Shown in pieces: positions 1 to 6,365 of a DNA stretch of 14,375 bases. The notes beneath the pieces are model-generated. The model saw only the letters and a program-made list of their open reading frames with translations, was not told the DNA's origin and searched no databases. The stretch is from an uncultured Opitutaceae bacterium. GTDB lineage: Bacteria; Verrucomicrobiota; Verrucomicrobiia; Opitutales; Opitutaceae. Both the position numbers and the translations under genes were made by a program. Location: positions 1 to 14,375 of the forward strand of contig CALFNJ010000648.1 in NCBI GenBank assembly GCA_937902865.1. Reading direction: 5' to 3'. Positions within the stretch are counted from its first letter, which is position 1. Every line of letters starts with the position of its first letter.

Positions 1-937
1 AGCCGAAATTCCAGCGTTCATCCGGGCTGTAGCTCACGCGTCCGCTCAAGGTCGGATGCCGCAGGCCGACCGCCACCGCGTCCCACGATTCGGGTCGCGA
101 GGACAGCGCGGCGTTTTTCACTTCGAACGCATAGCGCACGCGGTCGAACGCACCCGAGATCGCCACGCCGCTGGCGTACGACGGGCCCCAGATCAGTGGG
201 ATCCGCCGCCCCTTCTCCACCGCGGTGATCCGCGCCGGCAGCCCGGGCCGCACGTGCGACCACTGCAGCAGCACGAGGTCCGAGGGCACCGGCTCGAGGT
301 CCCACATGCCCGTCAGATTTTCGTAGGGCAGCGGCGCGGTCACGAAGGGATTGTCCCAGGCTCCGTGGCGCGGCACCCAGTTGCCCACCGCGGTGGCGAA
401 CTTGCCGAGCTGCACGTTGAAATACCCCTGCGTTCCGGGCGTGTAGCGCAGGGCGTATTCATCGAGCCGGACCTGCGCGGGGCCGTTGCCCGGATCGAAG
501 CCGCGATCGACGCGCGCCTGGGCGAAGGCGTAGAGGTGCGAACGGAACTGCGTGTCGAGAAAGAGCACCAGCCGCGGATTGAAGAGATCGTTGCCGCCCG
601 CATCGATCAGCCCCGGCGCCGGCTGCTGGAAATGATACTGCTCCAGCTCGACGCTCCCACTGAGCCGCGCCCGGAAATCTCCCGACTCCGTGCTGCCGCT
701 CAGCGCATCGTCCACCTGATCGACCCAGTCATCCATCGCGCCGTGCACGAGGGCCGGTGGCGCCACGAGGCCGGCCAAAATCAGCATCACCACTCGGATC
801 GACCTCGGCTCGACTCCCGTGAAAAAAAATCCTTTCCGAACCTGCTTCCACCGGAGTCGAAGCGAGGTCGATCCGAGAAATTTTCCCTGCGCCGCCTTCG
901 CGCCTGCACGCGATCCGCATGATGGGCCGGGTTTCAT
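1..937 (-). CDS. Porin-like outer-membrane protein, C-terminus beyond window
   Basis: An open frame runs from ATG at 937 off the left edge, 312 codons visible with no stop. The recognisable part starts near residue 50 with a signal-like stretch (RVVMLILAGLVAPPALVHGA). It is followed by barrel-like sequence with alternating aromatic and hydrophobic residues, including YFNVQLGKFATAVGNW and NPRLVLFLDTQF. I recognise no named family; an outer-membrane beta-barrel or porin-like protein is inferred. I chose ATG 937 because it overlaps the kinase stop as ATGA, the junction type used across this window, and GGGAGTGGGG lies just upstream. ATG 787 or GTG 793 would start at the hydrophobic core but leave the signal peptide without a basic n-region. 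Residues 1-50 span a 25-bp inverted repeat (793-877). This gene is last in the response regulator-cupredoxin-kinase operon and may be its effector in the outer membrane. Confidence 0.7.
   Translation of the reverse strand, partial: MKPGPSCGSRAGAKAAQGKFLGSTSLRLRWKQVRKGFFFTGVEPRSIRVVMLILAGLVAPPALVHGAMDDWVDQVDDALSGSTESGDFRARLSGSVELEQYHFQQPAPGLIDAGGNDLFNPRLVLFLDTQFRSHLYAFAQARVDRGFDPGNGPAQVRLDEYALRYTPGTQGYFNVQLGKFATAVGNWVPRHGAWDNPFVTAPLPYENLTGMWDLEPVPSDLVLLQWSHVRPGLPARITAVEKGRRIPLIWGPSYASGVAISGAFDRVRYAFEVKNAALSSRPESWDAVAVGLRHPTLSGRVSYSPDERWNFG
793..877. repeat. Imperfect inverted repeat in the 5' end of the porin-like gene
   Basis: Arms 793-817 and 853-877 are 25 bases each and pair at 23 of 25 positions, around a 35-base loop holding a run of eight A (T on the coding strand). 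The repeat lies between the kinase stop (934) and the hydrophobic signal sequence. It is open in the porin frame, encoding residues 21-49. If translation instead starts at 787 or 793, the downstream arm would bury the GAGG upstream of the start in a stem. It could therefore be an in-frame palindromic element or an RNA control hairpin. Confidence 0.75.
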
Positions 938-2709
938 GACGCCCCACTCCCTTCCGGCGCTTTCGCCAGCCGGAAGGTCACCTCGAATTCCGTCCGCTCC
1001 GCATCTGAACGCACCAGCCGCAGCTCGCCGCGATGCAGCCGCGCCAGCTCGCGCGCCAGATTCAGGCCCAGCCCGTAACCCGGGACGTTCTCCCCCATCG
1101 CGCCGCGATGGAAGCGTTCGAAGATATGCGCCTGCGCCGCCGCGGGGATCGGTTCGCCGGTGTTGCCCACGCGCAGGAACACGCGGTCGCCTTCCTCGCG
1201 CGCGGCGAGAAAGATGCGTCCGCCGGGACGGTTATACTTCCGGGCGTTTTCCAGGAGGTTCTGCAGGATGAGCGAGGTGTAGCGCTTTTCCCCTTCGATG
1301 TGGAGTCCCGCGGGGAAATCCGTTTCGACCCCCAGGTCGAGGCCGTCCGGCAGCGCGCCGAGGTCGTCGAGCGAGGCTTCGATCAGCTGGGTGAGGTTCA
1401 CCGGGCGCGCCTCGAGTTTCAGCCGGCCGGCGTCGAGGCGCGACAGCAGGAGAAGATCCTCGATCACGCTGGAAAGCCGGTAGGTCTGATGGATCAGCGC
1501 GGAGAGCTGGTCGCACTCGGCCGGGGTGAGATTTTCCCGCGCGAGCAATTCCTCCAGGCCGGCCCGGAGCACCGTGACCGGTGTCTTCAACTGATGCGAG
1601 GCGTCGGCGGAAAACCGCGCCGACCGCTGCAGCTCGGCGTGCGTCAGCTCCAGCGCCGCCTCCGCCCGTTCCCGCAGCGCGCGGTTTTCCTCGGAGTCGA
1701 CCGCGAGTTTCTCAACCGGACGCGAGAGCCTGCCGGCAAGCACGTGGCTCGCGCCGAAACCGCCCAGCAGCAGCAGCCCTCCCAGCCCGACCACCTGCCA
1801 CCGCAGTTGCCGCTGGCGGGCGATCAGCTCCGTGAGAGGGAAGACGCAGATCTCGTACGCCGGAGGAAACAGGGAGCCGGGATTGAGCTGCTTCGAGAAC
1901 AGCAGATGGGGCACGCCCGCCAGCGGCAGATGCAGGCTGCCCTCCGCGCGTTCGGGCGCGCCGATCGCGTGCGCCACTTCGCGGGTCAGCGCGGCCTGAT
2001 CGGCGCCGTCTGTCGGGGAAAGATGCAGGCCGCCGTCCAGCCAGACGCCGCTCCGGATGCCGGAGCCCGGCCGCGCTCCGCCCAGCTCGACCGGCTTGAA
2101 TCCCACCACGAGTGCCGCGATGACCTCGCCGTTTTCCGTCGAGATGATCGGCATGGCGATGATCTCCGACAGCCCGCCGGTCGTCCCATCGGCCGCACCA
2201 GCGTCGAGATAACCGAGCTGCGGCTGATCCGGCACCTGCGGCATCGCGAGGCGCTGTTCGTCCTCGGGCCGCAGCTGGCCGGCGTTCCGCGCTCCCGCGG
2301 GCGGAATGACCGCTCCCTTCCGGTCGAGGAAACGATAGAATCTCGCATGCAGCGCGTAGCTCGTCCGGTCCTCGCTTTCCCGCAGATCGTGCAGCTCGTC
2401 CTCCGCACTGGGATAAAGCAGGTCGAGCGCGCTGTCCTCCTCCAACGCCGCGTGGATGCGCGGACGGCGCACGAGCGCGCGGCAGCGTTCGACCAGGGCG
2501 GCGTGGCGGATTTCCTGCGCATGATGCAACGCGTCGAGCTCCGCCTGGAACTGCCGCTGCAGGTCGTGCTCGGCGTTCGCCGCCAAGTTGCGCTGGGCCA
2601 GATAAAGCGCGAGCGCCGTCACGACCGAGACCACGAGCATCATCGCCACCAGCAGCTTCCAGCGGAAGCCGGCCACGCGGGCGGGTCTCGGTCCGGACGG
2701 GGCGATCAC
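934..2709 (-). CDS. Membrane sensor histidine kinase
   Basis: This 591-residue sensor kinase autophosphorylates on His and passes phosphate to the neighbouring response regulator. Transmembrane helices lie at about 17-38 and 304-326. Between them is an extracytoplasmic sensor region of about 265 residues, Cache-like in look but not assigned. The H-box is FSADASHQLKTP with His372. The ATPase core has the N-box LQNLLENARKYN (481-493), GNTGEPIP, the F-box IFERFHRG and the G-box GYGLGL. The NTGEPIP variant in place of DNGxG is also seen in CusS/CopS-type heavy-metal sensors. GTG 2709 was chosen because it overlaps the cupredoxin stop as GTGA with GGA six bases upstream. The frame stays open further upstream, but that stretch lies inside the cupredoxin gene. 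Metal or redox sensing is inferred from the neighbouring cupredoxin. Confidence 0.92.
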   Translation of the reverse strand: MIAPSGPRPARVAGFRWKLLVAMMLVVSVVTALALYLAQRNLAANAEHDLQRQFQAELDALHHAQEIRHAALVERCRALVRRPRIHAALEEDSALDLLYPSAEDELHDLRESEDRTSYALHARFYRFLDRKGAVIPPAGARNAGQLRPEDEQRLAMPQVPDQPQLGYLDAGAADGTTGGLSEIIAMPIISTENGEVIAALVVGFKPVELGGARPGSGIRSGVWLDGGLHLSPTDGADQAALTREVAHAIGAPERAEGSLHLPLAGVPHLLFSKQLNPGSLFPPAYEICVFPLTELIARQRQLRWQVVGLGGLLLLGGFGASHVLAGRLSRPVEKLAVDSEENRALRERAEAALELTHAELQRSARFSADASHQLKTPVTVLRAGLEELLARENLTPAECDQLSALIHQTYRLSSVIEDLLLLSRLDAGRLKLEARPVNLTQLIEASLDDLGALPDGLDLGVETDFPAGLHIEGEKRYTSLILQNLLENARKYNRPGGRIFLAAREEGDRVFLRVGNTGEPIPAAAQAHIFERFHRGAMGENVPGYGLGLNLARELARLHRGELRLVRSDAERTEFEVTFRLAKAPEGSGAS

Positions 2710-3356
2710 GGAAAATCCACGTGCACCGTGCCGTCGGCCGCGAGATCCACCGGAGTTTCGCGGGTGGTCTTGCTGTCCACCCACGCCTTCAGGACGTAGT
2801 GACCGGGCGGAAGGCCTTCGAGGCGGAAGCGACCGTCGGCGTCGGTCACCGTGAAATGCGGCGTCGCCAGCACGAGGATCAGCGCGCGCATGTGCTCATG
2901 GATGTCGCAGCGGAGGGTCACGAGGCCGGCCACGTCGAACACCTGCGAGGGCACGGGTTTTTCGTCGGATCGATAGCGGCCGAGGTCGAAGCGCTTCGGC
3001 AGCGAATAGGAAAAGATGTTGTGGTAGGTGTCGTCCAGGTTCGGGAACTCCACCTTGGTCCCCACCCGCACCGGCAGGAGCGAGGGGATGAAGGTCAGGT
3101 CCTTCTGAACGATCTGCGTCACCGGCTGGGCCGCCGCCGGAGGGAAATTGCCCTCGAGATAGACCACCGCCAGCGGCGGGTTCGTCGAGAGCACCCCGCC
3201 CTGCATCACGACCTCGTAGCGCTTGTTCATGACCGGCGCGGTGCGGGTCTTCGGCAGCGCCACCCGGCCTTCGATCGCCGCGCCCGCGCGGAGAACGCCC
3301 GGAGTGAGCAGCAGGACCAGCCCGAGCAGGTGGGACAGAAGGCGGCGGGGGTTCAT
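2706..3356 (-). CDS. Exported cupredoxin (plastocyanin-like) with a C-terminal regulatory-like beta domain
   Basis: A 216-residue protein with a signal peptide (MNPRRLLSHLLGLVLLL, cut near ALA-type residues 24-27). The middle is a plastocyanin/methylamine-utilisation-type fold. It has VGTKVEFPNLDDTYHNIFS (His112) and LRCDIHEHM (Cys150, His153, Met156), a complete type I copper ligand set. Residues 167-216 (TDADGRFRLEGLPPGHYVLK) look like a carboxypeptidase-regulatory-like beta-sandwich. It probably binds copper in the periplasm as an electron carrier or metal sensor partner. ATG 3356 is preferred over an in-frame ATG at 3422, since it opens directly on the signal peptide and leaves a 43-base gap after the regulator. 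No good ribosome site is visible. The stop overlaps the kinase start by four bases, so the two are probably translated together. Confidence 0.88.
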   Translation of the reverse strand: MNPRRLLSHLLGLVLLLTPGVLRAGAAIEGRVALPKTRTAPVMNKRYEVVMQGGVLSTNPPLAVVYLEGNFPPAAAQPVTQIVQKDLTFIPSLLPVRVGTKVEFPNLDDTYHNIFSYSLPKRFDLGRYRSDEKPVPSQVFDVAGLVTLRCDIHEHMRALILVLATPHFTVTDADGRFRLEGLPPGHYVLKAWVDSKTTRETPVDLAADGTVHVDFP

Positions 3357-3399
3357 GGGAAGCAGCGGGAACAGACCAACCGACGGCGCGAAAGCGACG

Positions 3400-4077
3400 T
3401 CACGACGGCAGACTAACCGCATAGCCGACGCCGCGGAAAGTATGAATCAGCGGCACGGGGAAACCCGAATCCACCTTTTTCCGGAGACGGGTGATGAAGA
3501 TCTCCACCGTGCGCGTGTCGTACTCGTGATCGCGCTGCCAGACGCGCTCGCACAGCTCGGTGCGCGAAAACGGCCGGCCCGGCTCCTGCATGAGCACCTG
3601 CAGCACGTCGAATTCCCGCGGCGAAAGCGCGATCGCCTTGCCGGCGCGGGTCGTCCGCCGGTGGCGCACGTCGATCTGCAGGTCGCCGACCTTGAGCAAA
3701 TCAGCCGGCGCCGCCGTCGTGGCGCGGCGGCCGAGCGCCTCGACCCGCGCAATCAGCTCGTCCATCGCGAACGGCTTGGCCAGGTAGTCATCGCCGCCCG
3801 CCTGCAATCCCTTGACGCGGTGCTCCACCTCGCCGCGCGCGGTGAGGATGAGCACGCGGGTGGGACTCGCCGCCTGCCGCAGCCTGGCCAGAACCGACAG
3901 TCCATCCAGGCCCGGCAGGTTCAGGTCGAGCACGACGAGATCGGGCGGCTCCGCCAGCGCGGCCCCCAGGCCCTCGGCGCCGTCGTTCACGGCCTTGGCC
4001 AGATGCCCGCGGCGGACCAGCGCACGGGTGATGTGTCCGGCGAGCTGGGCTTCATCCTCGATGACAAGAACGCGCAT
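3400..4077 (-). CDS. OmpR/PhoB-family DNA-binding response regulator
   Basis: 225 residues, normal for the family. The receiver domain (1-115) shows the acidic pocket (VIEDE, Glu7/Asp8), phospho-acceptor Asp51 in VVLDLNLPG, Thr79 in LILTARG and Lys101 in YLAKPF. The C-terminal winged helix (about 130-225) has LSPREFDVLQVL, the recognition-helix region TRTVEIFITRLRKKVD and the closing IHTFRGVGYAV. The last motifs resemble CusR-type metal regulators, but I cannot assign the ligand. It is the first gene of an operon with the cupredoxin, the kinase and the porin-like gene, and should be phosphorylated by that kinase. An operator-like palindrome lies about 200 bases upstream (4280-4296). Confidence 0.95.
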   Translation of the reverse strand: MRVLVIEDEAQLAGHITRALVRRGHLAKAVNDGAEGLGAALAEPPDLVVLDLNLPGLDGLSVLARLRQAASPTRVLILTARGEVEHRVKGLQAGGDDYLAKPFAMDELIARVEALGRRATTAAPADLLKVGDLQIDVRHRRTTRAGKAIALSPREFDVLQVLMQEPGRPFSRTELCERVWQRDHEYDTRTVEIFITRLRKKVDSGFPVPLIHTFRGVGYAVSLPS

Positions 4078-4126
4078 GGCGGAAATTCAATTCAACGCGG
4101 AGCGGAGGCAGGATCTGTTTCCGGAA

Positions 4127-4156
4127 TTTTCACCACAGAGGTACAGAGACACCGAG
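4127..4156. repeat. Segment of a CACAGAGG(C/T)ACAGAGACAC-type dispersed repeat
   Basis: The sequence CACCACAGAGGTACAGAGAC followed by ACCGAG resembles a short repeat I recall from intergenic DNA of many environmental bacteria. Only one copy is in this window, so repeat status cannot be shown here. Confidence 0.4.
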
Positions 4157-4279
4157 ATTGGAAAGACTAAGACGCCGGCATCCGACCGGAGAGAACACAA
4201 AAAGAGAAGAGGAAGCGGGTTTCGGGAGGATCTCGGAGGGCCGTTTCCCTCTTTTTCCCGCAGCACGCTACCCTCGGAT

Positions 4280-4296
4280 GTAACCTAATAGGTTAC
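4280..4296. promoter_or_regulatory. Operator-like palindrome upstream of the two-component operon
   Basis: GTAACCT and AGGTTAC form a perfect 7-base inverted repeat around AAT. It is AT-rich against a GC-rich background and sits about 200 bases upstream of the response regulator start. It shares the GTAAC...GTTAC half-sites with the palindrome at 7701-7722, although the spacing differs by one base (7 against 6). It could be a site for the MarR protein encoded at 8129-8626 or for another dimeric regulator. Confidence 0.5.
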
Positions 4297-4408
4297 TTGA
4301 TGCAGAGGCTACAGGTGCGGAGGCGAGAAGCGCCGCGTCGGAGAAGCGAGCCCGATTGCTGTCCGGATCGTTCTTAATTCTTCCTTCCTCCTTCTTCTTT
4401 CTTCCTTT

Positions 4409-4424
4409 CCGGCGATTGCGCCGG
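4409..4424 (-). terminator. Hairpin just after the DUF4266 stop
   Basis: CCGGCG and CGCCGG pair around a four-base loop, directly after the stop at 4426-4428. On the transcribed strand it is followed by a purine run, not by T residues. It may be a weak or Rho-assisted 3' end, not a classical intrinsic terminator. Confidence 0.35.
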
Positions 4425-4425
4425 A

Positions 4426-4677
4426 TCAGTTGCAGCCGCAGCCGCTGCCGCCGACGCCGCGGCCGCCGGTGGCGGATTCGCGCGAGAAATAGATGTGCTC
4501 GGCCGCCGCGGTGGCCAGCGGATCGCGGTCGGACCGCATCGTGTAGTCGGCCAGCGTGCCACGCTGCCAGGGCTGCACGCGCAAGAGGTGGGTGTTGGCA
4601 CAGCCGCCGGCGGCGGCGGCCAGCAGCGCACCGAGCAGGAACAGCACGCCGCGGCGGGGGTGGAAGAACATTTTCAT
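4426..4677 (-). CDS. DUF4266-type small lipoprotein with a C-terminal Cys-Gly-Cys-Asn
   Basis: 83 residues. The N-terminus has basic residues and a hydrophobic stretch ending in AAAGGC, a near-lipobox with Cys26 as the likely lipidation site. The mature part carries LLRVQPWQRGTLADYTM, then ESATGGRGVGGSGCGCN at the very end, with Cys80 and Cys82. The 'PWxRGxLAxxxM' motif and the Gly-rich tail ending CGCN match what I know of DUF4266. The function is unknown; the paired cysteines suggest a metal or thiol role, and the adjacent thioredoxin could be a partner. ATG 4677 was chosen because it opens directly on the signal sequence; no ribosome site is evident. It is the last gene of the DUF3570-ApbE-TlpA-DUF4266 cluster, 43 bases after tlpA. 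Confidence 0.82.
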   Translation of the reverse strand: MKMFFHPRRGVLFLLGALLAAAAGGCANTHLLRVQPWQRGTLADYTMRSDRDPLATAAAEHIYFSRESATGGRGVGGSGCGCN

Positions 4678-4720
4678 GGGAGGAAGGAGTGGGGAGACGG
4701 ATATTCGTTCAGGGCGCATT

Positions 4721-5317
4721 TCATTTTTCGGCGAGCAGCCGGGCGATCTGCTCACGCAGTTCGCGCTCCGTGCCGTCGTGAAAACCGGCGTGGACGAAGC
4801 GGACCTTGCCGTCGCGGCCGATCAGGTAGCTCGTCGGCATCGTCGGCACCTGCACCTGCCCGACCAGCTTCTGGCCCTGGTCGAGCACGGTGACGAACGG
4901 CGGCGCGAGCTTCTTCACGAAGCGCTCATAGTCGGCCGCGTTCTCGTCGATGCTCACCGCCAGAATCACGAGCCCTTGCGGCGCGTAGTCGGCGTGGAGC
5001 TTCGCGTAGATCGGGAACGACGCCTTGCAGGGCTGGCACCATGAAGCCCAGAAATCGACGAGCACCACCTTGCCCGCCGTCACGGGCAGCGCGCCCTTCA
5101 GCCCGGCGGCGGCCAGCGCGGGGAACGCATCGCCTGGCTTCACCTCGGCGCGGACCGGCACGACGGCGGCCGCCGCGAGCAGGAAAGCAAGGAAGGTGGA
5201 ACGCGTTGTCCCCAACACGTTGTTGGGCTTCGTCCGCATCAAATGCTGGCAACGTCTCTCAACGCGTTGGGGACAACGCGTTCCACCTTTTCGGAAAAGA
5301 GAAGGTAATGTGATCAT
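4721..5317 (-). CDS. TlpA-like exported thioredoxin with a repeat-derived N-terminus
   Basis: A thioredoxin-fold thiol:disulfide protein that probably acts in the periplasm. From ATG 5317 it has 198 residues; from the internal ATG 5239 it has 172. The active site is FWASWCQPCK (Cys68 and Cys71 in the short numbering), the cis-Pro motif is PTMPTSYLI, and RDGKVRFVHAGF follows as in TlpA/ResA proteins. The hydrophobic signal core is FLAFLLAAAAVVPVRA. I favour 5317 because it leaves only 16 bases after the apbE stop, against 94 for 5239. The intervening frame is fully open, but it consists almost wholly of a 97-bp inverted-repeat element (5193-5289). The true start is therefore uncertain. The protein may reduce DUF4266 cysteines or supply electrons to the cluster. 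Confidence 0.85.
   Translation of the reverse strand: MITLPSLFRKGGTRCPQRVERRCQHLMRTKPNNVLGTTRSTFLAFLLAAAAVVPVRAEVKPGDAFPALAAAGLKGALPVTAGKVVLVDFWASWCQPCKASFPIYAKLHADYAPQGLVILAVSIDENAADYERFVKKLAPPFVTVLDQGQKLVGQVQVPTMPTSYLIGRDGKVRFVHAGFHDGTERELREQIARLLAEK
5193..5289. repeat. 97-bp palindromic element inside the tlpA leader region
   Basis: Arms 5193-5222 and 5260-5289 are 30 bases each and match at 29 positions, around a 37-base loop. The outer motif GGTGGAACGCGTTG recurs in the composite element at 7911-7935 and 7981-8005, so this is a repeat family. The element is open in the tlpA frame. Its left arm encodes residues 7-16 counted from ATG 5239, just before the signal-peptide hydrophobic core. 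Confidence 0.9.
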
Positions 5318-5333
5318 GGCATGAACGAGTTTC

Positions 5334-6320
5334 TCACGTGGCGACATAGTGGAAAAATCCCCGCGTCTGGGCGCGCACCTTGTCGGTGAGCAGGATGCCT
5401 TCCGCGCCGGGACAGGATTGGATGAAGTCGACGCCGCGCGGGATCCCGAGGACGAACGCGGTGGTCGAGAGCACGCCGGCCTGGAGGCAGGTGCCGGCGA
5501 TCACAGTGGCCTGGACACAACCATTTGCCACGGGCCAGCCGGTGCGCGGGTCGACGATGTGACCGTAGCGGCGGCCCTCGATCGTGAAACACCGGATGTA
5601 GTCGCCGGATGAGGCGATGCCCTTTCCGCTCAGGCCGACGCTGGTCCACGAGCCGCCGGGACGCAGCGGATCCTCGATCCCGATGTGCCAGGCGGGGCGG
5701 CCCGGCGGTTTGCCGGCGGCGCGGAGGTCGTGGCCAAAATCCACCAGCACGTTGGCGATGCCGTGCTCCGCCGCGATCTGCGCGGTGAAGTCCACGGCGT
5801 ATTCCTTGCCGAAGCCGCCGAAGTCGAGCGCCATGCCTGGCTCGGGCAGGAAAATTCGGCCCGGCGTCCGCTGCGCCTTGCGCCAGCCGACGAGGCGCAG
5901 CGCCGCGGCGATTTCATCGGTGGTGGGGACGCGCGGCTTCTCCGCCTTCCAGTTCCACAGCCGCAGCAGCGGCAGCGCCGTCGGGTCGAGCACGCCCTGC
6001 GTCATGAAATGCAGCGTGTCGCAGAGCTTGAGCAATTGCTCCATCTCCGGATCGATCTCCACGCTTTCCTGCCCGGCCGCGGCGTTGATCCGGCTCACCA
6101 GGCTGTCCGGCCGGAAGCGCGAATACTTCGCCTCGAAGCCCTGCACCCAGCCCATCGCAGCCTGCTCGAACGCCTTCGCCTGCACCTCGCCCTGCGGCGC
6201 CACGTACTGCACCTCGCAGTTCGTGCCCAGCGCGGGAAACCGCAGCCGGCGCAACGGACCCGTCACCGACTCCCCGGCGGGAGTCGGCGGCGTGGGCTGC
6301 GAGGGAAGCAGGATGGCCAT
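5334..6320 (-). CDS. apbE: ApbE-family FAD:protein FMN transferase-like protein
   Basis: 328 residues from ATG 6320 (a TTG at 6326 is also in frame). ApbE enzymes move FMN from FAD onto Thr/Ser of exported redox proteins. In numbering from the TTG, family motifs include YSRFRPDSLVSRIN (68-81), GVLDPTALPLLRLW (111-124), MALDFGGFGKEYAVD (165-179), ASSGDYIRCF (238-247) and GHIVDPRTGWP (255-265). Two things are odd. Where ApbE proteins usually have A-D-A-L-S/A-T, with Asp as a magnesium ligand, this one has AGVLST (283-288), so Gly284 replaces Asp. There is also no signal peptide or lipobox cysteine (MAILLPSQPTPP), unlike typical periplasmic ApbE. It may be a divergent subfamily with altered metal use. 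It sits between DUF3570 (45-base gap) and tlpA. Confidence 0.9.
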   Translation of the reverse strand: MAILLPSQPTPPTPAGESVTGPLRRLRFPALGTNCEVQYVAPQGEVQAKAFEQAAMGWVQGFEAKYSRFRPDSLVSRINAAAGQESVEIDPEMEQLLKLCDTLHFMTQGVLDPTALPLLRLWNWKAEKPRVPTTDEIAAALRLVGWRKAQRTPGRIFLPEPGMALDFGGFGKEYAVDFTAQIAAEHGIANVLVDFGHDLRAAGKPPGRPAWHIGIEDPLRPGGSWTSVGLSGKGIASSGDYIRCFTIEGRRYGHIVDPRTGWPVANGCVQATVIAGTCLQAGVLSTTAFVLGIPRGVDFIQSCPGAEGILLTDKVRAQTRGFFHYVAT

Positions 6321-6365
6321 GACCAAGGGAGCGTGCTGGCGAGCGGCGCGGGGTTTCGGGCGAGA

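Larger units (their letters stand above)
4078..4425. other. Gene-free stretch between the redox cluster and the two-component operon
   Basis: I find no supported gene here. From left to right on the plus strand it holds a short segment resembling a dispersed repeat (4127-4156), a palindrome GTAACCT-AAT-AGGTTAC (4280-4296), a pyrimidine-rich run (4371-4408) and a GC-rich stem (4409-4424). The promoter of the response regulator operon must lie here if that operon is independent. No convincing -35/-10 pair could be fixed by eye. Confidence 0.6.

Noticed and set aside
729..947. Separate 72-codon gene between kinase and porin
   Set aside because: It lies in another frame across the inverted repeat, with no motif. 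The porin frame from 937 explains the region better.
2710..2784. 25-codon extension of the histidine kinase
   Set aside because: It overlaps the cupredoxin gene; GTG 2709 gives a GTGA overlap with a nearby ribosome site.
1033..2799. 588-codon open frame on the plus strand
   Set aside because: It is antisense to the histidine kinase, Arg/Gln-rich without motifs, and a typical shadow in GC-rich DNA.
4371..4408. Pyrimidine-rich tract as the T run of an intrinsic terminator
   Set aside because: It reads as purines on the transcribed minus strand downstream of DUF4266, so it cannot supply the U tract. It could only serve a plus-strand transcript, and no plus-strand gene is supported.
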